Shown one piece after another: positions 8,214 to 16,421 of a DNA stretch of 64,000 nt. The DNA lies in contig NZ_AOHO01000077.1 of NCBI RefSeq assembly GCF_000342005.1, forward strand, positions 124,001 through 188,000, written 5' to 3'. The notes beneath the pieces are model-generated. The model ran no database searches, was not told the DNA's origin, and was given only the letters and a program-made list of their open reading frames with translations. Made by a program: the position numbers and the translations under genes. Each line of letters begins with the position of its first letter. The first letter of the stretch is position 1. The DNA comes from Amycolatopsis decaplanina DSM 44594. GTDB lineage: Bacteria > Actinomycetota > Actinomycetes > Mycobacteriales > Pseudonocardiaceae.

Positions 8214-10064
8214 TCACCGGCTCAGGTCGTAGACGTTGACACCGTCCACAGTGGTCGGTGTGTGGGTCTCCGCGACCCAGGCGGCGATCCGCTCGGCGGC
8301 GTCGCTGCCGGTCTCCCCGCGCATCATCATGCCTTCGCCGAGGAAGTAGTGGATCTGTCCATTCCGGACGAATTCCTGGAACTGTTCCAGCGTGGGAGCC
8401 GGGTCCGTGCCGTTGAAACCGCCGACGGCCATCACCGGCGCCCCGCTGCCGAGCTGGTAGCCCGCCGCGTTGTTGGAGCCCACGGTCGCCGCCGCCCAGG
8501 TGTACTTCGCGCTGTCCTGCCGGATCAGGGCGGCGAGATCTTCGCCGGGCAAGCTTGTTCCGAGCAGTCCGCCGGGGCCGCCCATCCGCATCCCCCGGCC
8601 CGTTTCCGGACCGGCGGAAGGAAGCGCGCCGGAATGCGGGGTGGCGGCCGTCGCGACCGTGTACGCGCCGGTGCCCGCGAGAACGGTGACCAGCGTGCCG
8701 ACGGCGACCAGACGCCTTGCCGCGTCGGGCAATCGTGAGGCGAAGAACACCAGGAAGGCGCATAGGAGACCGGCCACGAGGATCGCGATCGCCAGTCCGG
8801 GAAGCCAGTCGGATTGCCGCGACAGCAGGAAATACGCCGTCAACGCGGTCAACCCGATGCCCGCGCTCAAGGTTCCGGCGGCGGCCGGATTCCCCCGTGC
8901 TCGCCACAACTGTGCGCTCGCGATCCCGACGAGCGCGGCGACCGCCGGGGCGAGCGCGATCGTGTAGTACGCGTGGATGATGCCGCCCATGTAGCTGAAC
9001 ACCACGGCGGTCACCAGGAACCAGCCGCCCCAGACGATCAGCGCCGCGCGCCCGCGATCGGTGCGCGGGGCACGGCGGGTGAACCACAGACCGGCGGCCA
9101 GCGCGACGACGGCGGCCGGAAGCAGCCAGGCGATCCCGCCCGCCATCTCGCTGCCGAACAACCGGTCCCAGCCCGTGCCGCCCCAGCCGCCGTTGGGGTT
9201 TCCGCCGACACTGCCGACCTCGTCGCCGGTGATGCGGCCGAGACCGTTGTAGCCGAAAGCGAGTTCCCACAGGCTGTTCTCCTGCGAGCCGCCGATGTAC
9301 GGCCGGTCGGCGGCGGGCCACAGCGCGACGACGGCGAGATACCAGCCAGTTGAGAGGAGGGTTGCGCTTAACGCGCCGAGCAGATGCAGCAGGCGACGGC
9401 CCGGCGAGGTCGGCGCGGCGATCAGGTAGGCGAGGCCGAACGCGGGCAGCGCCAGGAACGCCTGCAGCATCTTGGCGAGGAAGCCGAAGCCGACAGCGAC
9501 ACCGGCCAGTGCCAGCCAACGCGGGCTCGCCTTCTCCAGCGCGCGGACGACGCAATAGGCGCCCGCGGTCAAGAGCAGGACGAGCAGCGCGTCGGGGTTG
9601 TTGAACCGGAACATCAGTGCGGCGGCCGGGGTGAGCGCGAGAACGATGCCCGCCAGCAGACCCGCGGCCGGACCGGACGTTCGTCGCACCGAGGCGAACA
9701 GCAACGCCACCGAGCCGACGCCCATCAAAGCCTGCGGCACCAGGATGCTCCAGGCGTTGACGCCGTACAAGCGCGAGGAAAGGCTCATCACCCACAACGC
9801 GGCCGGTGTCTTGTCGACCGTGATCGCGTTCGCGGCGTCGCTGGAACCGAAGAACAGCGCCTTCCAGCTCAGTGACCCGGCCTGCGCTGCCGCGGAGTAG
9901 AAGGCGTTGGCCCAGCCGGATTCGCCGAGGTTCCAGAGATACAGGACGGCGGTCGCGAGCAGGAGCGCGGCCAAGGACGGCCGGACCCAGCGCGGGTCGG
10001 TGGGCCTGCCTCGGGCGGGGGGAGCGGTTCGATCGGCTTCGTCGCGGGAGGCGAGGAGGGTCAT
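8214..10064 (-). CDS. Glycosyltransferase family 39 (ArnT/PMT-like), paralogue 2
   Basis: 616 residues, same architecture as the gene at 5032. It has an N-terminal helix with L-Y-L-W-N-L, the periplasmic D-K-T-P loop (the partner has D-K-P-P), R-F-N-N-P-D-A-L-L between helices, and a C-terminal extracellular domain with G-G-F-N-G-T-D-P-A-P-T. The glycine-rich insert is shorter (G-G-N-P-N-G-G-W-G-G). It lies 4 nt after the sensor kinase stop, so the two are likely in one transcript, yet it has its own repeat array (B) inside the kinase 3' end. The two paralogues may act on different acceptors or in succession; this is inference. Confidence 0.9.
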   Translation of the reverse strand: MTLLASRDEADRTAPPARGRPTDPRWVRPSLAALLLATAVLYLWNLGESGWANAFYSAAAQAGSLSWKALFFGSSDAANAITVDKTPAALWVMSLSSRLYGVNAWSILVPQALMGVGSVALLFASVRRTSGPAAGLLAGIVLALTPAAALMFRFNNPDALLVLLLTAGAYCVVRALEKASPRWLALAGVAVGFGFLAKMLQAFLALPAFGLAYLIAAPTSPGRRLLHLLGALSATLLSTGWYLAVVALWPAADRPYIGGSQENSLWELAFGYNGLGRITGDEVGSVGGNPNGGWGGTGWDRLFGSEMAGGIAWLLPAAVVALAAGLWFTRRAPRTDRGRAALIVWGGWFLVTAVVFSYMGGIIHAYYTIALAPAVAALVGIASAQLWRARGNPAAAGTLSAGIGLTALTAYFLLSRQSDWLPGLAIAILVAGLLCAFLVFFASRLPDAARRLVAVGTLVTVLAGTGAYTVATAATPHSGALPSAGPETGRGMRMGGPGGLLGTSLPGEDLAALIRQDSAKYTWAAATVGSNNAAGYQLGSGAPVMAVGGFNGTDPAPTLEQFQEFVRNGQIHYFLGEGMMMRGETGSDAAERIAAWVAETHTPTTVDGVNVYDLSR

Positions 10065-10068
10065 GGCC

Positions 10069-11601
10069 TCAGCGTCGGGGGCCGACCTGGGGTGTGGTTG
10101 TGCCGACGCTGTGCACCCGCTGTGAGGATCCGATCACCGGCAGATGGACGGCGAACTCGGTGCGCCCCGGACGGCTGTGCACCTCGATCGTGCCGTGATG
10201 GGCCACGACGATGGCCGACGCGATCGCCATCCCGAGCCCGGTGCTGCCCGCTATCCGTGACCGGGAGGAGTCGCCGCGGGCGAAGCGTTCGAACACGCTC
10301 GGCAGGAGTTCGTGGGCGATACCGGGACCGTCGTCGGTGACGGTGAGCACCGCGGCCCCGCTGTGCGAGCGGGTCAGCGCGGTGATCACCGTGGTGCCCG
10401 GCGGGGTGTGCGTGCGCGCGTTGGACAGCAGGTTCGCCAAAACCTGGTGCAGGCGCTGGACGTCGCCGCGGACGAGTACGGGGTCCGGCGGGAGCCGCAG
10501 TTCCCAGCGGTGACCCGGGCCCGCGACATGCGCGTCGCCGACCGCGTCCGCGGCCAGCCGGGAGAGGTCGACCTCACCCGCTTCGAGTGGCCGCCCCGCG
10601 TCGAGCCTCGCCAGCAGGAGAAGGTCCTCGACCAGTGTCGTCATCCGGGCGGCCTCGGACTGGATCCGCGACATCGAGTGCGCGACCTCCGGCGGCGCCG
10701 GCGCGCTGCCGCGGCCGGCGAGTTCGGCGTATCCGCGGATCGCCGCGAGCGGGGTGCGGAGTTCGTGGCTCGCGTCGGCCACGAACCGGCGGACCCGGGT
10801 TTCGCTGGCCTGCCGGGCTTCCAGGGCCTGCGCGATATGCCCGAGCATGAGGTTCAGCGCCGAACCGACCTGGCCGACCTCGGTACGCGGATCGGTGTCG
10901 ATCTCGGGCACTCGCACGGAAAGCGCGACCTGACCGCGGTCGAGCCGCATCGCCGACACCCGGCCCGCGGTCGCCGCGACCCGGTCGAGCGGCCGCAGCG
11001 TGCGCCGGACCGCGAACGCGCCGAGGAACCCGGCACCGGCGACCCCCGCCGCCGCGACCCCGAACAGGATCCAGCCGACGGTGGTCAAGGTGTCCTGCAT
11101 CGGTCCGAGAGGGAGCCCGGTGACGACCACGCCGCCGGGGATCGAGACGGCCTGCACGCGGTAGTCGCCGAGACCGCCGAGCGTCATCGTCATCGGCGGC
11201 CGATCCGCCGGGACGGCGAACAGGCCTGCCTCCAGGCCGGCCGACAGCCCTTGGGGAAGTCCTTGCACGGTAAGGACTCCCGCGTACAACACCCGGTCAC
11301 CGGAGAAGCGCGCGCTGAGCGTCCCGGAAGCCTGACCCGGCGCGTTGAGCGGGTTGGGGCCGAGGCCGTCCTCCGGCGGCCGGTTCGCGAAGTCGTGGGC
11401 ACGGGCCGACGCGGCCGAGAGCTGACCGTCGATCTGACGGGTGAGGAACGACCGCAGGGCGATCTCGCTGGCGACGCCGATCACCAGGCAGACGAAGGTG
11501 AGCAGCAGCACCATCGATCCGGTCAGCTTGGCGCGCAGGGAAAGCCGCCCGGGCCGGGTCCGCCGGCGCGGGCCGGTGGTCGTGACCGGACCGGGTGCCA
11601 T
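10069..11601 (-). CDS. Sensor histidine kinase (HAMP-HisKA-HATPase), no adjacent response regulator
   Basis: 510 residues. Transmembrane helices lie at about 31-51 and 175-198, with an extracellular sensor of about 120 residues between them. HAMP follows, then a HisKA domain with A-S-H-E-L-R-T-P-L (phospho-acceptor His near 280) and a HATPase domain with an N-L-L-S-N-A N box, D-D-G-P-G-I and G-S-T-G-L-G-M. The type resembles TrcS/MprB-class kinases. I chose ATG 11601 because it is 35 nt from repeat array C; a GTG at 11715 has no ribosome-binding site. The last 20 codons contain array B, giving a tail with no resemblance to other HATPase ends. The neighbour on its 5' side is a desaturase, not a response regulator. 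Confidence 0.9.
   Translation of the reverse strand: MAPGPVTTTGPRRRTRPGRLSLRAKLTGSMVLLLTFVCLVIGVASEIALRSFLTRQIDGQLSAASARAHDFANRPPEDGLGPNPLNAPGQASGTLSARFSGDRVLYAGVLTVQGLPQGLSAGLEAGLFAVPADRPPMTMTLGGLGDYRVQAVSIPGGVVVTGLPLGPMQDTLTTVGWILFGVAAAGVAGAGFLGAFAVRRTLRPLDRVAATAGRVSAMRLDRGQVALSVRVPEIDTDPRTEVGQVGSALNLMLGHIAQALEARQASETRVRRFVADASHELRTPLAAIRGYAELAGRGSAPAPPEVAHSMSRIQSEAARMTTLVEDLLLLARLDAGRPLEAGEVDLSRLAADAVGDAHVAGPGHRWELRLPPDPVLVRGDVQRLHQVLANLLSNARTHTPPGTTVITALTRSHSGAAVLTVTDDGPGIAHELLPSVFERFARGDSSRSRIAGSTGLGMAIASAIVVAHHGTIEVHSRPGRTEFAVHLPVIGSSQRVHSVGTTTPQVGPRR
10099..10124 (-). promoter_or_regulatory. Triple 11-bp direct repeat, array B (inside kinase 3' end)
   Basis: TGTG on the plus strand at 10099, 10110 and 10121. 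On the coding strand the boxes read TCACAGCGGG, GCACAGCG and GCACAA. The array is 35 nt upstream of the GT39 start at 10064 and lies wholly inside the kinase coding sequence. A fourth TGTG at 10093 is out of phase. Confidence 0.75.
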
Positions 11602-11635
11602 GACCCGAGCGTGCGCCGCGGTCGTATGCGCGCGT

Positions 11636-11661
11636 TGTGTCCCGCCTGTGAGCCCGCTGTG
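11636..11661 (-). promoter_or_regulatory. Triple 11-bp direct repeat, array C (upstream of kinase)
   Basis: TGTG on the plus strand at 11636, 11647 and 11658, again 11 bp apart. The coding-strand boxes are ACACAGCGGG, TCACAGGCGGG and ACACAA. The distance to the kinase ATG (11601) is 35 nt, as in arrays A and B. A weak -10 candidate (TACGAC) lies between the array and the start. Confidence 0.75.
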
Positions 11662-11722
11662 TGCCTTGGTCACGGAAAGGTCTGACGGTGGGGACAGGCC
11701 GGGCTCCGACGGCACCCGAAAA

Positions 11723-11738
11723 GCCGCAAGTAGGTGAC
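11723..11738 (+). repeat. 16-bp repeat, copy 2 (GCCGCAAGTAGGTGAC)
   Basis: Exact second copy of the 16-mer at 831-846. It lies in the gap between the desaturase fusion stop and the kinase start. Here the flanks give GCAA ... TTGC rather than the AGTAG hairpin of copy 1. Confidence 0.35.
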
Positions 11739-11757
11739 GAATTGCGAAGAGGGAGGA

Positions 11758-13836
11758 TCAGCGGTCGTAGTCCACATCGAGCTGGGGCGAGGTCGCCACC
11801 GCCCGGCAGGTCAGGATCCGCCCCGCCGCGACCTCCTCGTCCCCGAGCGCGTAGTGCACGTCCATCCGCGCACTGCCCCCCACCACCGTCGCCCGGCACG
11901 TGCCGCACGCCCCGCCGACGCACGCGTACGGCGCGTCGACGCCGTGCCGGAGCGCGGCGCTGAGCACGGTTTCTCCCACCGTCGCGGGGATTTCGACGGT
12001 CTTCCCGCCCGCGGTCACCGTCAGCGTCGGTCCCGGCCGCCGCGAGGGGCGGACGGGAAGCGCGCCCTGGAACAGTTCGAAGTGGACGTTCTCCTCGGGG
12101 ACGTCCCGGTCCGCCAGCGTCCGGCGGGCCATGTCGACGAGGTCGCGGGGGCCGCAGAGGAACCAGTCGTCCACCTTCGCCGGGTGCAGCCGCGCCTGCA
12201 GCAGCGCGCGGAGGCGGGTGCCGTCGAGGCGGCCGCGCTGGTAGCGCTCGTGCGAGATGGCCAGCGCCTCGCCGACGATGTCGAACGGCTTCTCGAGCCG
12301 TTGCGTGCGCAGGTCCGGGTCGCGTTCGTCGGTGCGGTAGTGCACGACGTGCAGCCGTCCACCCAGCCGCGCGGCGAGGGCGCCGAGTTCGCCGGCGAAC
12401 ATCGTGCTGGCGCCGGAGGTGTTGATGTAGAGCAGGGTCGCCTTGCTGTTCGGCTCGTCCTGCAGGGTCGCGGTCAGGATCGACAGGATCGGCGTGATTC
12501 CGCTGCCCGCGGCGATCGCGACGTACCGGCCGGTCCGGCCCCGCGCCGGGGCGAGGGTGAACTCACCGTCCGGAGGCAGGACGTCCAGTACGTCGCCCGC
12601 GGCGAGTTCCGTGGTGGCGAACGTCGAGAACGCGCCGCCGATCTGGTGCTTGATCGCGATCCGCAGTACGCCGGAGTCCGGTGTCGAGCAGATCGAGTAG
12701 GCACGCCGCACCTCTTCCCCGTCGACCTCCGCGCGGATGACGAGGTGCTGGCCCGGGGTGAACCGGAAGGTCTCCCGCAGCCGTTCCGGCACGTCGAACG
12801 TCACGGTGACGGCACCCTCGCACAACGGCCGGACCTCGGCGACCCGCAGCGAGTGGAACCGGCTCGGCCGCCGGGGCTGGGGTGCGGGCGGTTCCTCGTC
12901 GAACGAGCCGGTGAGCTGACGCCATTCGCGGTACTCCGACGACGTCAGCTCACGGCCCCACGGGGTCGCGATCGGGACGTCCCTGGCGAGGTAGGCGTCG
13001 CGGTTGTCCTTCCACGTGCGCAGGTAGCGGTAGAACGGGACCGCCGGGTGGAGATGGTGCACCAGGTGGTAGTTCTGGCACAGCATGATCGGCGTCATCA
13101 GCCATTCGAGCCCGACGCGGACGCGGGTGGCGCCGAACCGGTCCTGCCGCCGTGCGCCGAGGTCGTGATGCGGCAGCCAGTCGAACCACCAGGCCAGCAC
13201 GGCCAGTCCGACGCGCTGCGGGATCAGGTAGACCATCAGCAGTTCCCAGCCGTGGCCGCTCACGGTCAGCCAGGCGAACGCGGTGAGGCTCAGCGCGACG
13301 ACGGCCGCGGTCTCGATCCGCTCCGACGGCGGCCGCGTGCGCTGCCTCGCCACGTAGAAGCGGGAGTACCAGAAGTCGATGGTCAGCCAGCGCAGCGGCA
13401 GCTGCCACCAGGGGCCGTGCGCGGTCCAGGCGTCGGGATCGGTGTGGGCGTCCTCGTTGGTGTTGCGGTGGTGCTCCAGATGGATGTAGCGCATCAGGGG
13501 AAAGGAGCCGTAGGCCGCCACGAACGGCATCGCGAGCCTGCCGAGCAGTTCGTTGACCCAGGTGAGCTGTCCGGCCGCGTGGTGCGTCGACTCGTGCAGC
13601 ACGGTGAACATGGTGAAGGTGACGAGCGCGTGCAGGGGAATGGTCACCCAGAGCGGCGCGGCCTCGTTGACGACCAGCCAGGTGGCGCCCGTCCAGACCA
13701 TGACGCCGCCGGTGAACAACAACACCGTCGGCACCGAGACCACCGGCAACGGGATCCGCGGGCTGGGCACACCGCGTCTCGGTCTTCTCTCGGGTGTTTC
13801 CCCCGTGTCCTCGGACCGGGTTACGGCGACGGTCAT
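11758..13836 (-). CDS. Fatty acid desaturase/hydroxylase fused to ferredoxin reductase and [2Fe-2S] ferredoxin
   Basis: 692 residues in three modules. Residues 1-300 form a membrane di-iron domain with histidine boxes H-E-S-T-H-H (81-86), H-L-E-H-H (119-123) and H-L-V-H-H (257-261), and about four helices. Residues 325-590 form a PaaE-like FAD/NAD(P) reductase with R-A-Y-S-I-C-S (378-384) and G-S-G-I-T-P. The last 85 residues are a plant-type [2Fe-2S] domain with Cys 639, 644, 647 and 677. The protein should carry NAD(P)H electrons to its own di-iron site and desaturate or hydroxylate a membrane lipid or carotenoid-like substrate. Substrate is open. Its promoter holds a palindrome (13889-13902). 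Confidence 0.9.
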   Translation of the reverse strand: MTVAVTRSEDTGETPERRPRRGVPSPRIPLPVVSVPTVLLFTGGVMVWTGATWLVVNEAAPLWVTIPLHALVTFTMFTVLHESTHHAAGQLTWVNELLGRLAMPFVAAYGSFPLMRYIHLEHHRNTNEDAHTDPDAWTAHGPWWQLPLRWLTIDFWYSRFYVARQRTRPPSERIETAAVVALSLTAFAWLTVSGHGWELLMVYLIPQRVGLAVLAWWFDWLPHHDLGARRQDRFGATRVRVGLEWLMTPIMLCQNYHLVHHLHPAVPFYRYLRTWKDNRDAYLARDVPIATPWGRELTSSEYREWRQLTGSFDEEPPAPQPRRPSRFHSLRVAEVRPLCEGAVTVTFDVPERLRETFRFTPGQHLVIRAEVDGEEVRRAYSICSTPDSGVLRIAIKHQIGGAFSTFATTELAAGDVLDVLPPDGEFTLAPARGRTGRYVAIAAGSGITPILSILTATLQDEPNSKATLLYINTSGASTMFAGELGALAARLGGRLHVVHYRTDERDPDLRTQRLEKPFDIVGEALAISHERYQRGRLDGTRLRALLQARLHPAKVDDWFLCGPRDLVDMARRTLADRDVPEENVHFELFQGALPVRPSRRPGPTLTVTAGGKTVEIPATVGETVLSAALRHGVDAPYACVGGACGTCRATVVGGSARMDVHYALGDEEVAAGRILTCRAVATSPQLDVDYDR

Positions 13837-14235
13837 CGATCGTTCCCCTCGGTCGATGGCTACCGGGACAAGCTGTCACACCGTAGACAACTAGTACTGG
13901 TTTGTAAACTTCATCCGATTGCCGAAACGCCTCGTCACGGCGCCCGATGGTGAAGCGTGGCATGCATCCGTGTCCAGGAAAGGGCGGGTTCGTAACAGAG
14001 AAGAACCGAAAACTGGTCCGATCGGGTGGTCCACGGCCTGTTCGTCTGACGACGCCCGGAAGCTGTGATCGGTGAGAGAGGACGGGCTGGACGCGATGGT
14101 GATGGCCCCGGGCCCGGGCCGGAGAGGGACACGGCCTAGACTCGGACGGCCCGGTCTGCAAGGTGACCAGGGCACATCCGCCGTCGACGACATGCGGATG
14201 CTCAAACACATCGTTTACCGCTCGAGGAGAATACG
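13837..14235. other. 399-bp intergenic region between desaturase fusion and tig
   Basis: Non-coding divergent promoter region. It holds the desaturase promoter near 13880-13908, a TAGACT -10 candidate for tig at 14137-14142, and an A/T-richer patch at 13885-13925. Small open frames on the minus strand here have no ribosome-binding site or recognisable product. Confidence 0.6.
13880..13908 (-). promoter_or_regulatory. Promoter of the desaturase fusion with overlapping palindromic operator
   Basis: On the minus strand TTTACA, 17 nt, then TACGGT form a good sigma-70-type -35/-10 pair, with a start point about 35-40 nt before the ATG. The spacer holds AACTAGTACTGGTT (13889-13902), a 14-bp palindrome with one mismatched pair and an AGTACT core. 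That is placed ideally for repressor binding. The regulator is unknown. Confidence 0.55.
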
Positions 14236-15606
14236 TTGAAGAGCACCGTCGAGCAGCTCAGCCCGACGCGAGTCAAGATCAATGTCGAGGTGCCGTTCGA
14301 CGAGCTCAAGCCGAACTTCGACCGCGCCTACCGCAAGATCGCCCAGCAGGTGCGCATTCCCGGCTTCCGCCCGGGCAAGGCGCCGGCTCGCGTGCTGGAA
14401 AGCCGGATCGGGCGAGCCCCGGTGCTCGACGAGGTCGTCAACGAGGTCATTCCGGCCAAGTACATGGAAGCCGTGCGCGCGGGCGAGGTCCGCACGCTGG
14501 GCCAGCCCGAGTTCGAGGTGACCAAGCTGGAGGACCGCGAGGTCCTCGAGTTCACCGCCGAGGTCGACATCCGCCCGGAGATCTCGCTGCCCGACCTCGA
14601 GGGCTTCGCGGTCAGCGTCGACGACGTCGAACTGACCGACGCCGAGGTCGACGAGCAGCTCGACGAGCTGCGCGCCCGCTTCGGCACGCTGACCGGTGTC
14701 GACCGCCCGGCCGAGAACGGCGACTTCGTCTCGATCGACCTCGCGGCCACCGTCGACGGCCAGGAGGTCGAGGAGGCCTCGACCACCGGCCTGTCCTACG
14801 AGATCGGCTCCGGCCAGCTCGTCGACGGCATCGACGAGGCGATCATCGGCGCGAACGCGGGCGAGACCAAGACCTTCACCACGAAGCTGGTCGCCGGCGA
14901 GCACACCGGCAAGGACGCCGACGTCACCGTCACCGTGCAGACCATCAAGCAGCGCGAGCTGCCCGAGGCGGACGACGAGTTCGCCCAGATGGCGAGCGAG
15001 TTCGACACGGTCGACGAGCTGAAGGCCGACCTTCGGGAGCGTCTCGGCCGCGTCAAGAAGATGCAGCAGGGCGTCCAGGCCCGCGACAAGGTCCTCGAGG
15101 AGCTGCTCGAGCGCACCGAGGTCGCGATCCCGGAGAAGGTCCTCGAGGCCGAGATCGAGAACCGCAAGCACGACGCGATCCACCCCTTCGACCACGACGA
15201 GGCGCAGTTCGCGAAGGCGCTGGAGGCCGAAGGCCGCACGATCGAGGAGTTCGACACCGAGGTCCGCGAGGAGTCGGAGAAGGCGGTCCGCACGCAGCTG
15301 CTGCTGGACAGCATCGCCGACGCCGAGCAGACGTCGGTCAACGACGGCGAGCTCACCGAGCGGATCATCTACCAGGCGCAGCGCTTCGGCGTCAGCCCGG
15401 ACGAGTACGTCCAGCGGGCGCAGCAGTCCGGTCAGCTGACCGCGATCTACGCCGACGTCCGTCGCGGCAAGGCGCTGGCTTCGGTGGTCCGCAAGACCGC
15501 CGTGACCGACGCCTCCGGCGCCACGGTCGACCTCGAAGAGCTCTTCGGCCCCGCAGCCGAGGAGACGCAGGTCACCGAGGAACCCGCGAAGACTGCGGCC
15601 GAGTAG
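14236..15606 (+). CDS. tig: Trigger factor
   Basis: 456 residues, the normal length. The N-terminal ribosome-binding domain contains the G-F-R-P-G-K signature near residue 46. The central FKBP-type PPIase domain spans about 150-240, and the C-terminal helical chaperone domain follows. It binds the ribosomal exit tunnel and assists nascent-chain folding. The start is TTG, with GAGGAGA six nt before. It is the first gene of the tig-clpP1-clpP2-clpX block and is closed by a strong hairpin. Confidence 0.97.
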   Translation: MKSTVEQLSPTRVKINVEVPFDELKPNFDRAYRKIAQQVRIPGFRPGKAPARVLESRIGRAPVLDEVVNEVIPAKYMEAVRAGEVRTLGQPEFEVTKLEDREVLEFTAEVDIRPEISLPDLEGFAVSVDDVELTDAEVDEQLDELRARFGTLTGVDRPAENGDFVSIDLAATVDGQEVEEASTTGLSYEIGSGQLVDGIDEAIIGANAGETKTFTTKLVAGEHTGKDADVTVTVQTIKQRELPEADDEFAQMASEFDTVDELKADLRERLGRVKKMQQGVQARDKVLEELLERTEVAIPEKVLEAEIENRKHDAIHPFDHDEAQFAKALEAEGRTIEEFDTEVREESEKAVRTQLLLDSIADAEQTSVNDGELTERIIYQAQRFGVSPDEYVQRAQQSGQLTAIYADVRRGKALASVVRKTAVTDASGATVDLEELFGPAAEETQVTEEPAKTAAE

Positions 15607-15638
15607 GGAATATCCGGTCCGGTCGAAACGGACCGTAA

Positions 15639-15649
15639 AGCTGTAAGCG
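15639..15649 (+). promoter_or_regulatory. Possible ClgR box before clpP1 (AGCTGTAAGCG)
   Basis: The sequence has the spaced GCT-N3-AGC symmetry of the actinobacterial ClgR site (CGCT-N3-AGCG) with one mismatch at the first base. ClgR is the established activator of clpP1clpP2 in actinobacteria. The match is short and overlaps the start of the tig terminator. Confidence 0.3.
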
Positions 15650-15689
15650 AACTTGGGCGGTGTCAGGCATTCTGCACCGCCCAAGTTCG
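15648..15689 (+). terminator. Hairpin terminator after tig
   Basis: Perfect 15-bp arms (CGAACTTGGGCGGTG at 15648-15662 and its complement at 15675-15689) with a 12-nt loop. Only a short T stretch follows. A smaller hairpin (CGGTCCG ... CGGACCG) precedes it. Confidence 0.75.
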
Positions 15690-15790
15690 TTAGGGTCGGT
15701 TGCAAGATCCTCAGCACCTGGACACAGCATCTGGACATACAGCGGCGGCCGAGGCACGGCTGGCCGCCGTCGGCGAAAAGGCAGGCAGAC

Positions 15791-16393
15791 GTGACGCAGC
15801 ACATGCCCGAGGCGCGGACCGGAACCGCGGGGCTCAACCTCACCGACTCGGTCTTCGAGCGGTTGCTCCAGGAGCGCATCGTCGTCCTCGGCTCCGAGGT
15901 CAACGACGAGGTCGCGAACCGGATCACCGCCCAGTTGTTGCTGCTCGACGCAGACGACTCCGAGTCGGACATCCGCTTCTACATCAACTCGCCCGGTGGC
16001 TCGGTCACCGCGGGTTTCGCCATCTACGACACCATGCAGCTGATCCGCCCGGACGTCGCGACCTACGCGATGGGCCTGGCCGCGTCGATGGGGCAGTTCC
16101 TGCTCTCCTCCGGCACGCCCGGCAAGCGGTACGCGCTGCAGCACGCGCGCATCCTCATGCACCAGCCCTCGGCGGGCGTCGGCGGCACGGCCTCCGACAT
16201 CGCCATCCAGGCCGAGGTGTTCGGCAAGTGGAAGCAGGAGCTGGCCCGGATCACCGCCGAGCAGACCGGCCAGACGGTCGAGCAGATCGTCAAGGACGGT
16301 GACCGCGACCGCTGGTTCACCGCGCAGGAGGCGAAGGACTACGGCTTCGTGGACCAGGTCCTCACGCGTGAGAACCCGCTTCCCAACAGCTGA
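15791..16393 (+). CDS. clpP1: ATP-dependent Clp protease proteolytic subunit 1
   Basis: 200-residue serine peptidase. The nucleophile Ser is in G-L-A-A-S-M-G-Q, the catalytic His in L-M-H-Q-P, and the oxyanion glycines in I-N-S-P-G-G-S-V. Actinobacteria assemble ClpP1 and ClpP2 into a mixed tetradecamer driven by ClpX or ClpC1. I chose GTG 15791 because of the AAGGCAGG upstream; ATG 15803 is possible. The gene is 29 nt from clpP2, in one operon. Confidence 0.96.
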   Translation: MTQHMPEARTGTAGLNLTDSVFERLLQERIVVLGSEVNDEVANRITAQLLLLDADDSESDIRFYINSPGGSVTAGFAIYDTMQLIRPDVATYAMGLAASMGQFLLSSGTPGKRYALQHARILMHQPSAGVGGTASDIAIQAEVFGKWKQELARITAEQTGQTVEQIVKDGDRDRWFTAQEAKDYGFVDQVLTRENPLPNS

Positions 16394-16421
16394 TCCGCGC
16401 CCGGCACACAGGAGAATCCCA

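Noticed and set aside
13891..14211. A 106-codon minus-strand frame in the desaturase/tig gap
   Set aside because: No ribosome-binding site and no recognisable product, and it overlaps the desaturase promoter elements; composition fits non-coding DNA.
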